DNA from: Imbroritus primus
GTDB lineage: Bacteria; Pseudomonadota; Gammaproteobacteria; Burkholderiales; Burkholderiaceae
Direction: 5' to 3'
Assembly (NCBI RefSeq): GCF_964332355.1
Contig: NZ_OZ201293.1
Location: 2,480,001 to 2,544,000, forward strand
DNA length: 64,000 nt
Positions 42,966 through 51,505 of this stretch are shown piece after piece. Each line of letters starts with the position of its first letter. Position 1 is the stretch's first letter. The notes under the pieces were generated by a model. The model was not told the DNA's origin. It saw only the letters and a list, made by a program, of their open reading frames with translations, and did no database searches. Made by a program: the position numbers and the translations under genes.

Positions 42966-44840
42966 ATGTCCGCGATTGCCCCTTTTGCCCTGCTCGACGA
43001 TGCCCATGCCGGCGCCCGCCTGTACACCGGCTGGGTGCGTGACCTGACCTGTACCCATGCGGCAGCGCTCGACCAGCTGGAAGCCCAATTGCATACCGCA
43101 TGGCAGGAAGGGCTGCACGCGGTGCTGCTGGCACCTTACGAATTCGGTGCGGAGATTGTCGGTGTCCCCATGGCAGAAGCCATCCCTGGCCAGCCTTTTG
43201 GCGATGGCGTGCTGCGCGTGGCCCTGTACCGCACGCTCACCGTGTTGCCGGCGGCCGGGGTGGATGCCTGGCTCGAACAGGCTGAACAGGACCGCACACC
43301 CGCCGGGATCCGCAACGTCCATGCGACCGTCGATGCGGATGCCTACATCGCGCGGCTCGCGCGCATCCAGGCGTATCTGCGGGCCGGTGACAACTATCAG
43401 GTCAACGCCACCTTCCGCCTGACTTTCGACAGCTACGGCTCGCCTATCGCCCTCTACCGGCGCCTGCGGGCGCGCCAGCCGGTCCCGTATGGCGCGTGCA
43501 TCGTGTGTGCGGATGGTACGGCCGTGCTGTCGTGCTCACCGGAGCTGTTCTTCCGGCAAGATGCGGATGGCCAGCTCGAAGCCCAGCCGATGAAAGGCAC
43601 GGCGCCGCGCGGCGCCGATGCGCAGGCGGATCGCGAGGCGAGTCTGCGGCTCGCGGCGGACACCAAGAGCCGCGCCGAGAACGTGATGATCGTCGACCTG
43701 CTGCGCAACGACCTGGGCCGTGTCGCCGTGCCCGGCAGCGTGACCGTGCCGGCCCTGTTCGAGGTCACGCCATTTGGGCGCGTGCTGCAGATGACATCGA
43801 CCATCCGGGCGCGCATGCGGCCCGGCACGACGCTGGCCGATACGCTGCGCGCGCTGTTTCCCTGCGGTTCGATCACCGGTGCGCCCAAGCGCCGCACCAT
43901 GGAAATCATCCGCGAGACCGAAGGCACGCGGCGCGGCCTGTACACAGGTGCGATCGGCTGGCTGGCGCCGGATGGCTGCTGCCTGTCGGTAGCGATCCGC
44001 ACGCTGGTACTCGGTGCGCCGCAAGAGGATGGCACACGCCGTGGCGAGATGGGTGTCGGCGCAGGCATCGTCATCGACAGCGTACCCGCCGACGAATATG
44101 CAGAGTGCCTGCTCAAGGCGCGCTTTCTGACCGATCTCGAAGCGCCTTTCGAATTGTTCGAGACCATGCAGGCCACGCGGGCCGGCTGCCCTCTGCTGCC
44201 CCGCCACCTCGCCCGGCTGGGCGCATCGGCGGCGGCATTCGGCATACCATTCGACCGCGATGCCGCACAGGCTGCGGTCATGCGCAGCTGCACGACCCTG
44301 CCCGACGGCGCGCATCGCATGCGCATGGCACTGCAAGGCGATGGCACGTTCTCGCTGACACATGGGCCGCTGCAGCCGATCGCCACGCCGGTGGACGTCC
44401 ATGTCGCCGGGCTGCGCACCACGGCAGCCGATCTGTTCCTCCGGCACAAGACCAGCCACCGCCAGGCCTACGATGCCATCTGGCGTGACGCCGAGGCGCA
44501 TGGCGCTTTCGATGCGCTGTGTTTCAACGAACGGGGTGAACTGACCGAAGGCGGGCGGACGAGCGTCTTCCTGAAACGCAATGGCCACTGGTGGACGCCG
44601 CCACTGGACTGCGGCCTGCTGCCCGGCGTGATGCGCGCCGCCATCCTCGACGATGCCGCGCGCTATCTCGATGCGCCGACGGCGGAACGCGTGCTGTTTC
44701 TGGAAGACCTGCTGGCCGCCGAAGCCATCGTGCTGTGCAACGCGCTGCGCGGCGTCATGCCCGCCCGGCTGGTTCCGCCTCCGCCTTCGCCTGCGGCGCG
44801 CGTACCGTCAGCCGGCCCTCCGACAGCTTCCAGCGCGTAA
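42966..44840 (+). CDS. pabB: Aminodeoxychorismate synthase component I fused to aminodeoxychorismate lyase (PabB-PabC)
   Basis: Two folate-pathway steps are fused. The N-terminal part (about 1-400) is the PabB chorismate-binding domain, with YLRAGDNYQVNATFRL, CSPELFF, MKGTAPRG, SRAENVMIVDLLRNDLGRV, FPCGSITGAPKRRTMEIIRETE, and GAIGWL. The C-terminal part (about 405-600) is a class IV PLP lyase: ELFETMQATRAGCPLLPRHLARL, the Lys region RHKTSHRQAYD, and CFNERGELTEGGRTSVFL. Its product is p-aminobenzoate. A TACCAT hexamer ends 7 bases before the ATG. Its last 86 bases overlap the convergent tupC gene. Confidence 0.93.
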   Translation: MSAIAPFALLDDAHAGARLYTGWVRDLTCTHAAALDQLEAQLHTAWQEGLHAVLLAPYEFGAEIVGVPMAEAIPGQPFGDGVLRVALYRTLTVLPAAGVDAWLEQAEQDRTPAGIRNVHATVDADAYIARLARIQAYLRAGDNYQVNATFRLTFDSYGSPIALYRRLRARQPVPYGACIVCADGTAVLSCSPELFFRQDADGQLEAQPMKGTAPRGADAQADREASLRLAADTKSRAENVMIVDLLRNDLGRVAVPGSVTVPALFEVTPFGRVLQMTSTIRARMRPGTTLADTLRALFPCGSITGAPKRRTMEIIRETEGTRRGLYTGAIGWLAPDGCCLSVAIRTLVLGAPQEDGTRRGEMGVGAGIVIDSVPADEYAECLLKARFLTDLEAPFELFETMQATRAGCPLLPRHLARLGASAAAFGIPFDRDAAQAAVMRSCTTLPDGAHRMRMALQGDGTFSLTHGPLQPIATPVDVHVAGLRTTAADLFLRHKTSHRQAYDAIWRDAEAHGAFDALCFNERGELTEGGRTSVFLKRNGHWWTPPLDCGLLPGVMRAAILDDAARYLDAPTAERVLFLEDLLAAEAIVLCNALRGVMPARLVPPPPSPAARVPSAGPPTASSA

Positions 44841-45510
44841 TCCCCGGCAGGGCGATCAGGTCGCGGTCATGGCAGATCATTAGCAGGGATTTGCCTTTGG
44901 TGACGAGATCGCCCACCAGTGCAATGACCTGCTCGCGCGCCGCACCATCAAGATTCGACGTCGGTTCATCGAGCAATAACAGATCAGGATCCAGCGCCCA
45001 CGCACGTGCCAGCGCCACGCGCTGGATCTCACCGCCGGACAGGCGATGCGGCGGCGTCTCACAGATGCCTTCGATGCCGGCCCAGGCCAGCGCCGCATCG
45101 ACACGGGCCGCCACATCATGCGCCTTGAGGCCGCTTGCCTTCAGCCCGTACGCGATGTTGGCGCGCACCGATGTGCGGAACAGGTAGGGATGCTGGTGCA
45201 CATAGGCGATACGGGCACGCAGCGCCGCCAGATATGGCGTCAGCGGCATGGCCGTACCATCGAGCGTCACCTGTGCGCCGGGAGCCGGCTCTAGCCCGGC
45301 GAGCATGCGCATCAGCGTGCTCTTGCCGGCACCGTTGATACCGGTCAGGACCACGGCCTGGCCGCGACCGATATGCAGTTCGGGAACATCGAAGAGCACG
45401 CGCTCGCCGAACGCCTTGCGCAGGCCATGTACGGCCAGCATCACGGTGTGTACATGGATAAACGGGGGCTGCAAAGGAAGCTGCAAGGGCTGCTTCGGTC
45501 CGCCACTCAT
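44755..45510 (-). CDS. tupC: ABC transporter ATP-binding protein, tungstate/TupC type
   Basis: This is the ATPase of an oxyanion importer. The 251-residue product has Walker A TGINGAGKSTLMRMLAG near residue 56, the Q-loop VHQHPYLFRTS, signature LSGGEIQRVALARA, and Walker B LLLLDEPTSNLD. It overlaps the permease gene as ATGA, so they form one unit. The TupB-like partner supports tungstate; molybdate or sulfate cannot be excluded. The ATPase domain proper begins near the Met at 45441, so a shorter start is possible. No binding protein gene is in the window. Confidence 0.85.
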   Translation of the reverse strand: MSGGPKQPLQLPLQPPFIHVHTVMLAVHGLRKAFGERVLFDVPELHIGRGQAVVLTGINGAGKSTLMRMLAGLEPAPGAQVTLDGTAMPLTPYLAALRARIAYVHQHPYLFRTSVRANIAYGLKASGLKAHDVAARVDAALAWAGIEGICETPPHRLSGGEIQRVALARAWALDPDLLLLDEPTSNLDGAAREQVIALVGDLVTKGKSLLMICHDRDLIALPGITRWKLSEGRLTVRAPQAKAEAEPAGRA

Positions 45511-46205
45511 CGCCGAAATCCTCCCGCGCCCTGTAGCCAGGCCAAGATGACGTTGATGATGAGCGCCAGTGCCACCAGCACGATGCCGAGTGCAATGCCT
45601 TGCGCGAACTCGCCTTTGCTGGTTTCGAGGGCGATGGCGGTAGTGATGGTACGCGTGATGCCTTCGATGTTACCGCCGATCATCAGGGCCGAACCAACCT
45701 CGGCGATCACGCGCCCAAACCCGGCGACCACGGCCGCAAACAATCCAAAGCGCAGTTCGCGCAGAACGGTCCACATCGTGCCCAATCGTCCCGCGCCAAG
45801 CACGAGCGCCGTTTCGCGCAACCGCACGTCGGCGGCCTGCAGTGCAGCCAGCGAAAATGCAAGAACCACCGGAAACCCGATAGCTGCCTGTCCGAGAATC
45901 ATGCCGCCCTGCGTGAACAGCAGCCCAAGCGGGCCGAGCGGACCCTGGCGTGACAGCAGCAGATAAAGGATCAGGCCCACCAGCACCGTGGGAAACGACA
46001 GGAAGGCCTGCGCAATCACCACCACCACGCGGCGGCCGGGAAAGTCGTGCGAGGCGATCAGATAGGCTAGCGGCACCGCCGGCAACGTGGCGAGCAGCAA
46101 GCCCAGCACGCCGACCTTAAGCGACACCCACACGATGAGCCAGAGATCGGGATCTCCGGCCAAGAGCAGGCGGAACGCTTCAGCGATGGCGCTGGAGATG
46201 TCCAT
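45507..46205 (-). CDS. tupB: ABC transporter permease, tungstate/TupB type
   Basis: The 232-residue membrane protein has about five or six segments and the binding-protein-dependent transport motif. TupB-like sequences include FPTVLVGLILYLLLSRQGPLGPLGLLFTQGGMILGQ, AGRLGTMWTVLRELRFGLFAAVVAGFGRVIAEVGSALMIGGNIEGITRTITTAIALETSKGEFAQGIALGIVLV. This is the TupB/WtpB-like subgroup for tungstate. It starts 6 bases after panB ends, so it is probably co-transcribed with panB. The substrate is an inference. Confidence 0.86.
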   Translation of the reverse strand: MDISSAIAEAFRLLLAGDPDLWLIVWVSLKVGVLGLLLATLPAVPLAYLIASHDFPGRRVVVVIAQAFLSFPTVLVGLILYLLLSRQGPLGPLGLLFTQGGMILGQAAIGFPVVLAFSLAALQAADVRLRETALVLGAGRLGTMWTVLRELRFGLFAAVVAGFGRVIAEVGSALMIGGNIEGITRTITTAIALETSKGEFAQGIALGIVLVALALIINVILAWLQGAGGFRR

Positions 46206-46211
46206 GACGCA

Positions 46212-47033
46212 TCAGGCGGAGAACGTATGTTCCGCCGCCGGGAAGCTGCCATCCTTGACAGCCTGCACATACGCGCGGACAGCGCCTTCGATGGAGCTCT
46301 GGCCGTCCATGAAATCCTTCACGAACTTGGCCTTGCGACCCGGGAAGATGCCGAGCATGTCGTGCAGCACCAGCACCTGCCCCGTACAGGCCGCGCTCGC
46401 GCCAATGCCGATGGTCGGGACGTGGAGCATGTTCGTGATCTCTGTCGCCAGCGCGGCAGGCACGGCTTCCATCAGCAACATCTGCGCGCCGGCATCCTGC
46501 AAGGCCAGGGCATCGGCCTTGAGCTGCTCCGCTGCGGCGTTCGACTTGCCCTGCACCTTGAAGCCGCCAAAGGCATGCACGGACTGCGGCGTCAGGCCGA
46601 CGTGGGCGCACACCGGCACCGAACGCTCGACGAGGTAGCGCACCGTGTCGGCTACCCACGCGCCGCCTTCCACCTTGACCATCTGCGCGCCAGCCTGCAT
46701 CAGCCGCACGGCGCAGTTGAACGCATGCTCCGGAGAGGCCAGCGTGCCGAACGACATGTCGGCCATGACCATCGCACTGTGGTTGCCACGCGCCACGCAC
46801 TCGGTGTGATAAACCATGTGATCGAGCGTCACCGGCAGCGTGGTGGTCTGGCCCTGGAGCACGTTGCCGAGCGAATCGCCGATCAGCAGCACGTCGACGC
46901 CGCAGCGGTCGAGCAGCGCGGCAAAGCTGGCGTCGTAGCAGGTCAGCATGGCGATCTTCTCGCCTGCGTCGCGCATCGCCTGCAGCGCGGGAATGGTCAC
47001 GGCTTTACGGGTAGGTTCTTGCAGGTAACTCAT
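46212..47033 (-). CDS. panB: 3-methyl-2-oxobutanoate hydroxymethyltransferase
   Basis: PanB adds a hydroxymethyl group from methylene-THF to 2-oxoisovalerate, the first step of pantothenate synthesis. The 273-residue product shows KIAMLTCYDASFAALLDRCGVDVLLIGDSLGNVLQG, VMADMSFGTL, VKVEGGAWV, CAHVGLTPQSVHAFGGFKVQG and the late IGIGASAACTGQVLVLHDMLG. Length is typical. It lies in the minus-strand run with the kinase gene upstream (64 bases) and tupB downstream (6 bases). Confidence 0.96.
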   Translation of the reverse strand: MSYLQEPTRKAVTIPALQAMRDAGEKIAMLTCYDASFAALLDRCGVDVLLIGDSLGNVLQGQTTTLPVTLDHMVYHTECVARGNHSAMVMADMSFGTLASPEHAFNCAVRLMQAGAQMVKVEGGAWVADTVRYLVERSVPVCAHVGLTPQSVHAFGGFKVQGKSNAAAEQLKADALALQDAGAQMLLMEAVPAALATEITNMLHVPTIGIGASAACTGQVLVLHDMLGIFPGRKAKFVKDFMDGQSSIEGAVRAYVQAVKDGSFPAAEHTFSA

Positions 47034-47097
47034 GATCGGAACTCATTGGCCGGAATAGTTGGTCGGAATAGCCGGCGGGTAAGCGGCAGAGCTGAAC

Positions 47098-47742
47098 TTA
47101 CGATGCCGCGAGATTGAGAAATTCCCGGCGGCCGCGCATGGCTTCGATACGCGCCAGCAGTAACTGGAAATCGGCATCGCGCTCGACGGGATTGAAATGG
47201 GTCGATTCGACGAGCAGCAAAGGCGCTTCGTCGTACCGGTGGAAGAGTTCGCCATAGGCGTCGCACACCCGTTCGAGATAGGCGATATCGACACTGGCCT
47301 CGTAAGCATGGCCGCGTTTGGCGAGGCGCGCCAGCAGATCAGCCGGTTTGGCCTGCAGGCCGATCACCAGGTCGACGCGCTGCGGTGCAACCGGCGCGGC
47401 ATCGGCCATGGCGTGGTACAGCGCGGCCTCGTCCTCGGGCAACGTCAGGTTCGCGAACAGGCGGTCTTTCTGGAACAGAAAATCACCGACGAGCCGCTCG
47501 CCGCCCTGCACGCCAGCCTGCCATTGCTGCATCTGCAGACGGCGCTGGGCGAGAAAAGCCAGCTGGACCGGCAAGGCATAGCGCCCCGGGTCACGGTAGA
47601 AGCGTTCAAGGAAGGGATTGGCCTCGGGCTGCTCGAGCATCAGCCGGGCATGCAGATGCGGTGCCAGGCGCTGCGCCAGCGAGGTCTTGCCCACGGCAAT
47701 GGGGCCTTCGACAACAATACGGCGCAGGTGATCGAGTGCCAT
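47098..47742 (-). CDS. Deoxynucleoside kinase family protein
   Basis: The 214-residue product has the P-loop IVVEGPIAVGKTSLAQRLAPHL near residue 9, the LMLEQPEANPFLERFYRDPGRYALPVQLAFLAQR stretch, and the DFLFQKDRLFANLTL region with the DRS-like motif. A LID region (RLAKRGHAYEASVDIAYLERV) follows. This resembles deoxyadenosine/deoxyguanosine kinases. In related genomes it sits between folK and panB. Its physiological substrate is not clear. The start is at MALDHLRR; upstream residues are not conserved. Confidence 0.87.
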   Translation of the reverse strand: MALDHLRRIVVEGPIAVGKTSLAQRLAPHLHARLMLEQPEANPFLERFYRDPGRYALPVQLAFLAQRRLQMQQWQAGVQGGERLVGDFLFQKDRLFANLTLPEDEAALYHAMADAAPVAPQRVDLVIGLQAKPADLLARLAKRGHAYEASVDIAYLERVCDAYGELFHRYDEAPLLLVESTHFNPVERDADFQLLLARIEAMRGRREFLNLAAS

Positions 47743-47746
47743 CGGT

Positions 47747-48103
47747 TCAGCTTCTGAAAATAAAGTAGACCGCGCCGACCAGGCAAAGGCCAGCCCACAG
47801 GTAGTCCAGCTTGAGCGGTTCATGCATGTATAACACAGCAAACGGCACGAACACGCTCAGCGTGATCACTTCCTGCATGATCTTCAGTTGCGACAGCGAC
47901 AGCCCGCCCGCATAGCCGATGCGGTTGGCCGGCACCTGGAACAGGTATTCGAGCAAGGCGATGCCCCAGCTGACGAGCGCCGCCACGTACCAGGGCTTGC
48001 TGGAAAGATTCTTGAGATGTCCGTACCAGGCCACTGTCATGAAGATGTTCGACAGGACCAGCAGACCTCCGGTCAGCGCGTAGGTGGGGATTGCGAGGGA
48101 CAT
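47747..48103 (-). CDS. DUF486/DMT family small membrane protein
   Basis: The 118-residue protein has four membrane segments: YALTGGLLVLSNIFMTVAWYGHL, AALVSWGIALLEYLFQVPANRIG, MQEVITLSVFVPFAVLYM and LWAGLCLVGAVYFIF. This is the DUF486 family, related to small drug/metabolite transporters. Function unknown. The first 31 bases overlap the end of folK, and the kinase gene begins 4 bases after it ends. It is part of the pcnB-folK-panB run. Confidence 0.86.
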   Translation of the reverse strand: MSLAIPTYALTGGLLVLSNIFMTVAWYGHLKNLSSKPWYVAALVSWGIALLEYLFQVPANRIGYAGGLSLSQLKIMQEVITLSVFVPFAVLYMHEPLKLDYLWAGLCLVGAVYFIFRS

Positions 48104-48594
48104 GGCGGACACTTGCAGGTGGAGACCTTCTCGATCCGTTGTCCGGCGACAGCCGGCAGATGATCGGCCACGCGCCCCTGGCCGGGGATCTCGAGATCCG
48201 GACACAGTTCGGCCAGCGGCACGAGTACGAAGGCTCGCTGGGTCATGCGCGGATGCGGCACGGTCAGCGTTTCGTCGTTGTGCTGGAGATCACCATACAG
48301 CAGCAGATCGAGATCGAGCGTGCGCGGTGCGTTGCGGAACGGCCGCTCGCGGCCGAACTGCTGTTCGATGTGCTGGCAGACACGCAGCAGCTGCTGCGCC
48401 GAGAACGTCGTCTCGACTGCCACGACGGCATTGAAATAATCATCGCCCTGCGCATCGACAGGCGCCGTGCGATATAGCGACGAGCGCGCCACGATCATGA
48501 CACCCGCATGCTGCGCAATGCAGACCACCGCATCTTTCAGCGTCTGCCGCGCGTCGCCCAGGTTGGCGCCCAGGCCGATATACGCCAACGTCAT
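48073..48594 (-). CDS. folK: 2-amino-4-hydroxy-6-hydroxymethyldihydropteridine pyrophosphokinase
   Basis: The enzyme transfers pyrophosphate to the pterin before dihydropteroate synthase in folate synthesis. The 173-residue product has AYIGLGANLGDARQTLKDAV, SSLYRTAPVD, YFNAVVAVET, FGRERPFRNAPRTLDLDLLLYGD with the Mg-binding Asp pair, and LTVPHPRMTQRAFVLVPLAEL. The C-terminal tail ends in a Cys-rich CKCPPC that overlaps the next gene and may be unusual. Start 48594 has GGGCAAGGA upstream and overlaps the pcnB stop by 4 bases. Confidence 0.94.
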   Translation of the reverse strand: MTLAYIGLGANLGDARQTLKDAVVCIAQHAGVMIVARSSLYRTAPVDAQGDDYFNAVVAVETTFSAQQLLRVCQHIEQQFGRERPFRNAPRTLDLDLLLYGDLQHNDETLTVPHPRMTQRAFVLVPLAELCPDLEIPGQGRVADHLPAVAGQRIEKVSTCKCPPCPSQSPPTR

Positions 48595-50054
48595 TCCTTG
48601 CCCTCCGGTGCGTCGCTCCGGGAAGATACTGTATCCGATTTCGCGCCACCGCGCCGACGGCGCCGACGCTTGGGCGCGGGCGTGCTGCCCGCAGCTGGCG
48701 CGTGCTGGCGCACATCGGCCAGCAACTGGTCGCGTTCGGCCTCGCCGGCGTGCTGGAAGGATTCCCACCAGCTCGCCACTTCCTCCGGCAATTCACCCGA
48801 AGCGCAGCGCAGCGCGAGGAAGTCGTAGCCGGCGCGGAAACGCGGCGACTCCAGCAGGCGGAACGGCATCTTGCCGACGCGCCGCTCGAAGCGCGGCTGC
48901 ATGCCCCAGATTTCTTTCATGTCTGCCACGAAGCGGCGCTGGATGGCCAGGCCGGTCTGGCGATGCAGCACATCATCCATGGCGAGATTGAGTGCCATCA
49001 CCGGCGATTCGCCGCCGTCGCGCAGTGCCGTCCAGCGTTCCAGCACATGATGCCAGAGCAGGGCCGCGAACAGGAAACCCGGCGACACTGGCTTGCCGGC
49101 GCGCACGCGCGCATCTGTGTTGTCGAGCGCCAGTTGCACGAAGCGCTGGCCCATCGGCTGTTCCAGCGCCACGTCGAGCAGCGGCAGCAGGCCACGATGC
49201 AGGCCGGCCTTGCGCAGTTCCTGCAGCGAGGCCCAGGCGTGACCCGACAGCAGCAGCTTGAGCATCTCGTCGAACACGCGCGCGGTCGGCACGTTGTGGA
49301 TCAGCGTCGCCAGCTCATTGATCGGGGCACGTGTGGCCTCGTCGATGGCAAAGCCGGTCTTGGCCGCAAAACGCACCACGCGCAGCATGCGTACCGGATC
49401 CTCACGGTAGCGCAACGTCGGATCACCGATCATGCGCAGCACGCGGGCTCGGATGTCCTTCATGCCGCCGTGGTAATCGTGCACGGTCTGCGCGGCCGGG
49501 TCGTAGTACATCGCGTTGATGGTGAAATCGCGCCGCGCCGCGTCCTCGGCCTGCGAGCCCCAGACGTTGTCGCGCAGCACGCGGCCGCTCGCGTCGGTGG
49601 CATGGGTGCGCGTATCGAGTTCATTGCGCTTGAGGCGGCGGTCGCTGGCGACCTGCTCGCTATCCGCGGCATCTACCATCGCACGGAAGGTGGAGACCTC
49701 AATGATCTCCTGCTCGCGTCCGCCGTAGAAAGTAACGTGCACGATCTGGAAGCGGCGGCCAATGATGCGCGAGCGGCGGAACAGCGCCTGCACCTGGTCC
49801 GGCGTGGCATTGGTGGCCACGTCGAAGTCCTTGGGCTTGATGCCAAGCAACAGGTCGCGCACGGCGCCGCCGACGATGAAAGCCTCGTAGCCTGCTTCCT
49901 GCAGGGTCGACGTCACCTTTACGGCATTCTTCGACAGCAGCGTGGGATCGATGCCATGTTCGGACACCGGCACGATATTGACCTTGCGCTTGCGGGGCGC
50001 GCCCGCGCGGGCCGCTGGTTTGCCCAGCAAACGGTTGATGAGTTTCTTGATCAT
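48591..50054 (-). CDS. pcnB: Poly(A) polymerase I
   Basis: The enzyme adds 3' poly(A) tails that mark RNA for decay. The 487-residue product has the nucleotidyltransferase core EAFIVGGAVRDLLLGIKPKDFDVATNA (the DxD near residue 77), RRDFTINAMYYD, the RYREDPVRMLRVVRFAAK motif, and the C-terminal RNA-binding part with a KRRRRRRGG tail. E. coli PcnB has a similarly basic tail. Start 50054 (MIKKLINR) follows the family. It overlaps folK by 4 bases and is preceded by the HAD gene (4 bases away). Confidence 0.95.
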   Translation of the reverse strand: MIKKLINRLLGKPAARAGAPRKRKVNIVPVSEHGIDPTLLSKNAVKVTSTLQEAGYEAFIVGGAVRDLLLGIKPKDFDVATNATPDQVQALFRRSRIIGRRFQIVHVTFYGGREQEIIEVSTFRAMVDAADSEQVASDRRLKRNELDTRTHATDASGRVLRDNVWGSQAEDAARRDFTINAMYYDPAAQTVHDYHGGMKDIRARVLRMIGDPTLRYREDPVRMLRVVRFAAKTGFAIDEATRAPINELATLIHNVPTARVFDEMLKLLLSGHAWASLQELRKAGLHRGLLPLLDVALEQPMGQRFVQLALDNTDARVRAGKPVSPGFLFAALLWHHVLERWTALRDGGESPVMALNLAMDDVLHRQTGLAIQRRFVADMKEIWGMQPRFERRVGKMPFRLLESPRFRAGYDFLALRCASGELPEEVASWWESFQHAGEAERDQLLADVRQHAPAAGSTPAPKRRRRRRGGAKSDTVSSRSDAPEGKE

Positions 50055-50058
50055 GGTG

Positions 50059-50733
50059 TCAGAACAGATCCATGATGCGCCACCCGCGCTCTTCAGCGTG
50101 GTAACGCAGGCGCTCGTCCGGATTGGTGGCAACTGGCACGCTGACTTTTTCAAGCAGCGGGATGTCGTTGAACGAGTCGCTATAGAAGGTCGTGCTGCCG
50201 AACGACGACCAGTCGTGGCCGAGCGAGGCGAGCCACGCCTCGGTCCGCGCGATCTTGCCCTCGCGGAAGCTGGGAATACCCGACACCGCGCCGTTGAACA
50301 TGCTGTCCGGATGGCCATCGACGGTCGCCGGCTCGGTGGCGATCAGGTGTGGAATGCCGAAGGCCTGCACGATGGGTCGGGTGACAAAGCTATTGGTGGC
50401 GGTGACCACGCCGCACAGATCGCCGGCGTCGAGATGCGACTGCACCAGAGTACGCGCCTGTGGTGTGATCACCGGCACGATCACCGTGCGCATGAACTCC
50501 GCGTGCCAGCGTGCCAGCTCCTCGCGCGGCCGCTGCGCCAGCGGCGCCAGGGCGAAGCGGAGGAACTTGTCGTTGTCGAGTGTGCCGGCCTTGTAGTCGG
50601 CATAGAAGCGATCGTTCTCGCGCTGATACTCCTCGGCATCGACAATGCCAAGGCCGACCAGGAAGCGCCCCCATTCATGGTCGCTGTCGGTCGGGATCAG
50701 GGTGTGGTCGAGGTCAAATAAAGCCAGATTCAT
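50059..50733 (-). CDS. HAD family phosphatase, subfamily IB
   Basis: The 224-residue product has the HAD motif I DLDHTLIPTDSD near residue 7, motif II in VVTATNSFVT, and the motif IV-like YSDSFNDIPLLEKV near 188, with a helical cap between. It resembles SerB-like and related HAD-IB hydrolases, but no specific substrate can be assigned. In related genomes it lies between hda and pcnB, as here. Start 50733 (MNLALFDLD) follows the family. Confidence 0.87.
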   Translation of the reverse strand: MNLALFDLDHTLIPTDSDHEWGRFLVGLGIVDAEEYQRENDRFYADYKAGTLDNDKFLRFALAPLAQRPREELARWHAEFMRTVIVPVITPQARTLVQSHLDAGDLCGVVTATNSFVTRPIVQAFGIPHLIATEPATVDGHPDSMFNGAVSGIPSFREGKIARTEAWLASLGHDWSSFGSTTFYSDSFNDIPLLEKVSVPVATNPDERLRYHAEERGWRIMDLF

Positions 50734-50785
50734 GGAGCGCGATTCTACCTGATAGGAGCAAAGGAGGTCGGACAGCGGCAGCCCG

Positions 50786-51505
50786 TTAGCCCTGCATCTC
50801 CGCCAGCATTTCACGCACCAGCGGCAGCGTCACGGCACGCTTGCGCTCCAGCGAATAGGTGTCGAGCGCATCGAGCAGCGCCATGAGGCTCGGCATGTCG
50901 CGGTAATAGTGGGTCACGAGCCACTGCGGGACCTCCGGCGACAGCTGCAGGCCGCGCTCGCGGGCCGCCTGGGTCAGCGCGGCCATCTTGTCGGTGTCGG
51001 ACAGCGGATGCAACTGGTACACCAGCCCCCAGCCCAGCCGAGTACGCAGGTCCTCGCGCACCCCCGTGGCCAGCGGCGCGGCGGCGCCGGCGCTGATAAT
51101 GGCGCTGCGCGTATGGGCACGGACCTCATTGATCAGATTAAAGACAGCAATCTGCTGGGCCGGGTTCATGCTGTCCACGTCATCCACCGTATACAAGGTA
51201 AGGGCCGGATCGAAGGCGAACGCCTGCAGTGCGTGATGCGGCGTCAGCGCCAGACAGCCCAGGCCATGCCTTGCCGCGGCATCGCAGACTGCATGCAGCA
51301 GGTGCGACCTGCCGCTGCCAGGCTCGCCCCACAGGTAGATCAGACGGTCGCCCGCCTGCTCGTTGTGCACCGCCTCCGGCAGGCCACGCAGCCGAACGAC
51401 CGCCTCGCGGTTGGCATCGGCGTAGAAATTGTCGAACGTGGGCGGCGGCGGGCCGCCGAGATCGAGAGGAAGTTGCTTTGCGCGCACAGCAGAGGGCCTG
51501 GTCAT
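50786..51505 (-). CDS. hda: DnaA regulatory inactivator Hda
   Basis: Hda works with the loaded beta clamp to trigger ATP hydrolysis on DnaA and so limits re-initiation. The 239-residue product has the clamp-binding motif QLPLDL near residue 11, a DnaA-like AAA+ domain with the degenerate Walker A GEPGSGRSHLLHAV near 60, YTVDDVDSM (Walker B region), and a short C-terminal lid. The first 4 bases overlap the permease stop codon. It is notable alongside the DnaA-box-like sites near 9992 and 10161-10240. Confidence 0.92.
   Translation of the reverse strand: MTRPSAVRAKQLPLDLGGPPPPTFDNFYADANREAVVRLRGLPEAVHNEQAGDRLIYLWGEPGSGRSHLLHAVCDAAARHGLGCLALTPHHALQAFAFDPALTLYTVDDVDSMNPAQQIAVFNLINEVRAHTRSAIISAGAAAPLATGVREDLRTRLGWGLVYQLHPLSDTDKMAALTQAARERGLQLSPEVPQWLVTHYYRDMPSLMALLDALDTYSLERKRAVTLPLVREMLAEMQG

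Noticed and set aside
41829..43322. Minus-strand frame spanning miaA and pabB
   Set aside because: Overlaps two well-supported genes and the mutL end; no recognisable motif.
48702..50075. Long plus-strand open frame opposite pcnB
   Set aside because: Antisense shadow of pcnB; no family motif, and pcnB has all its catalytic motifs.
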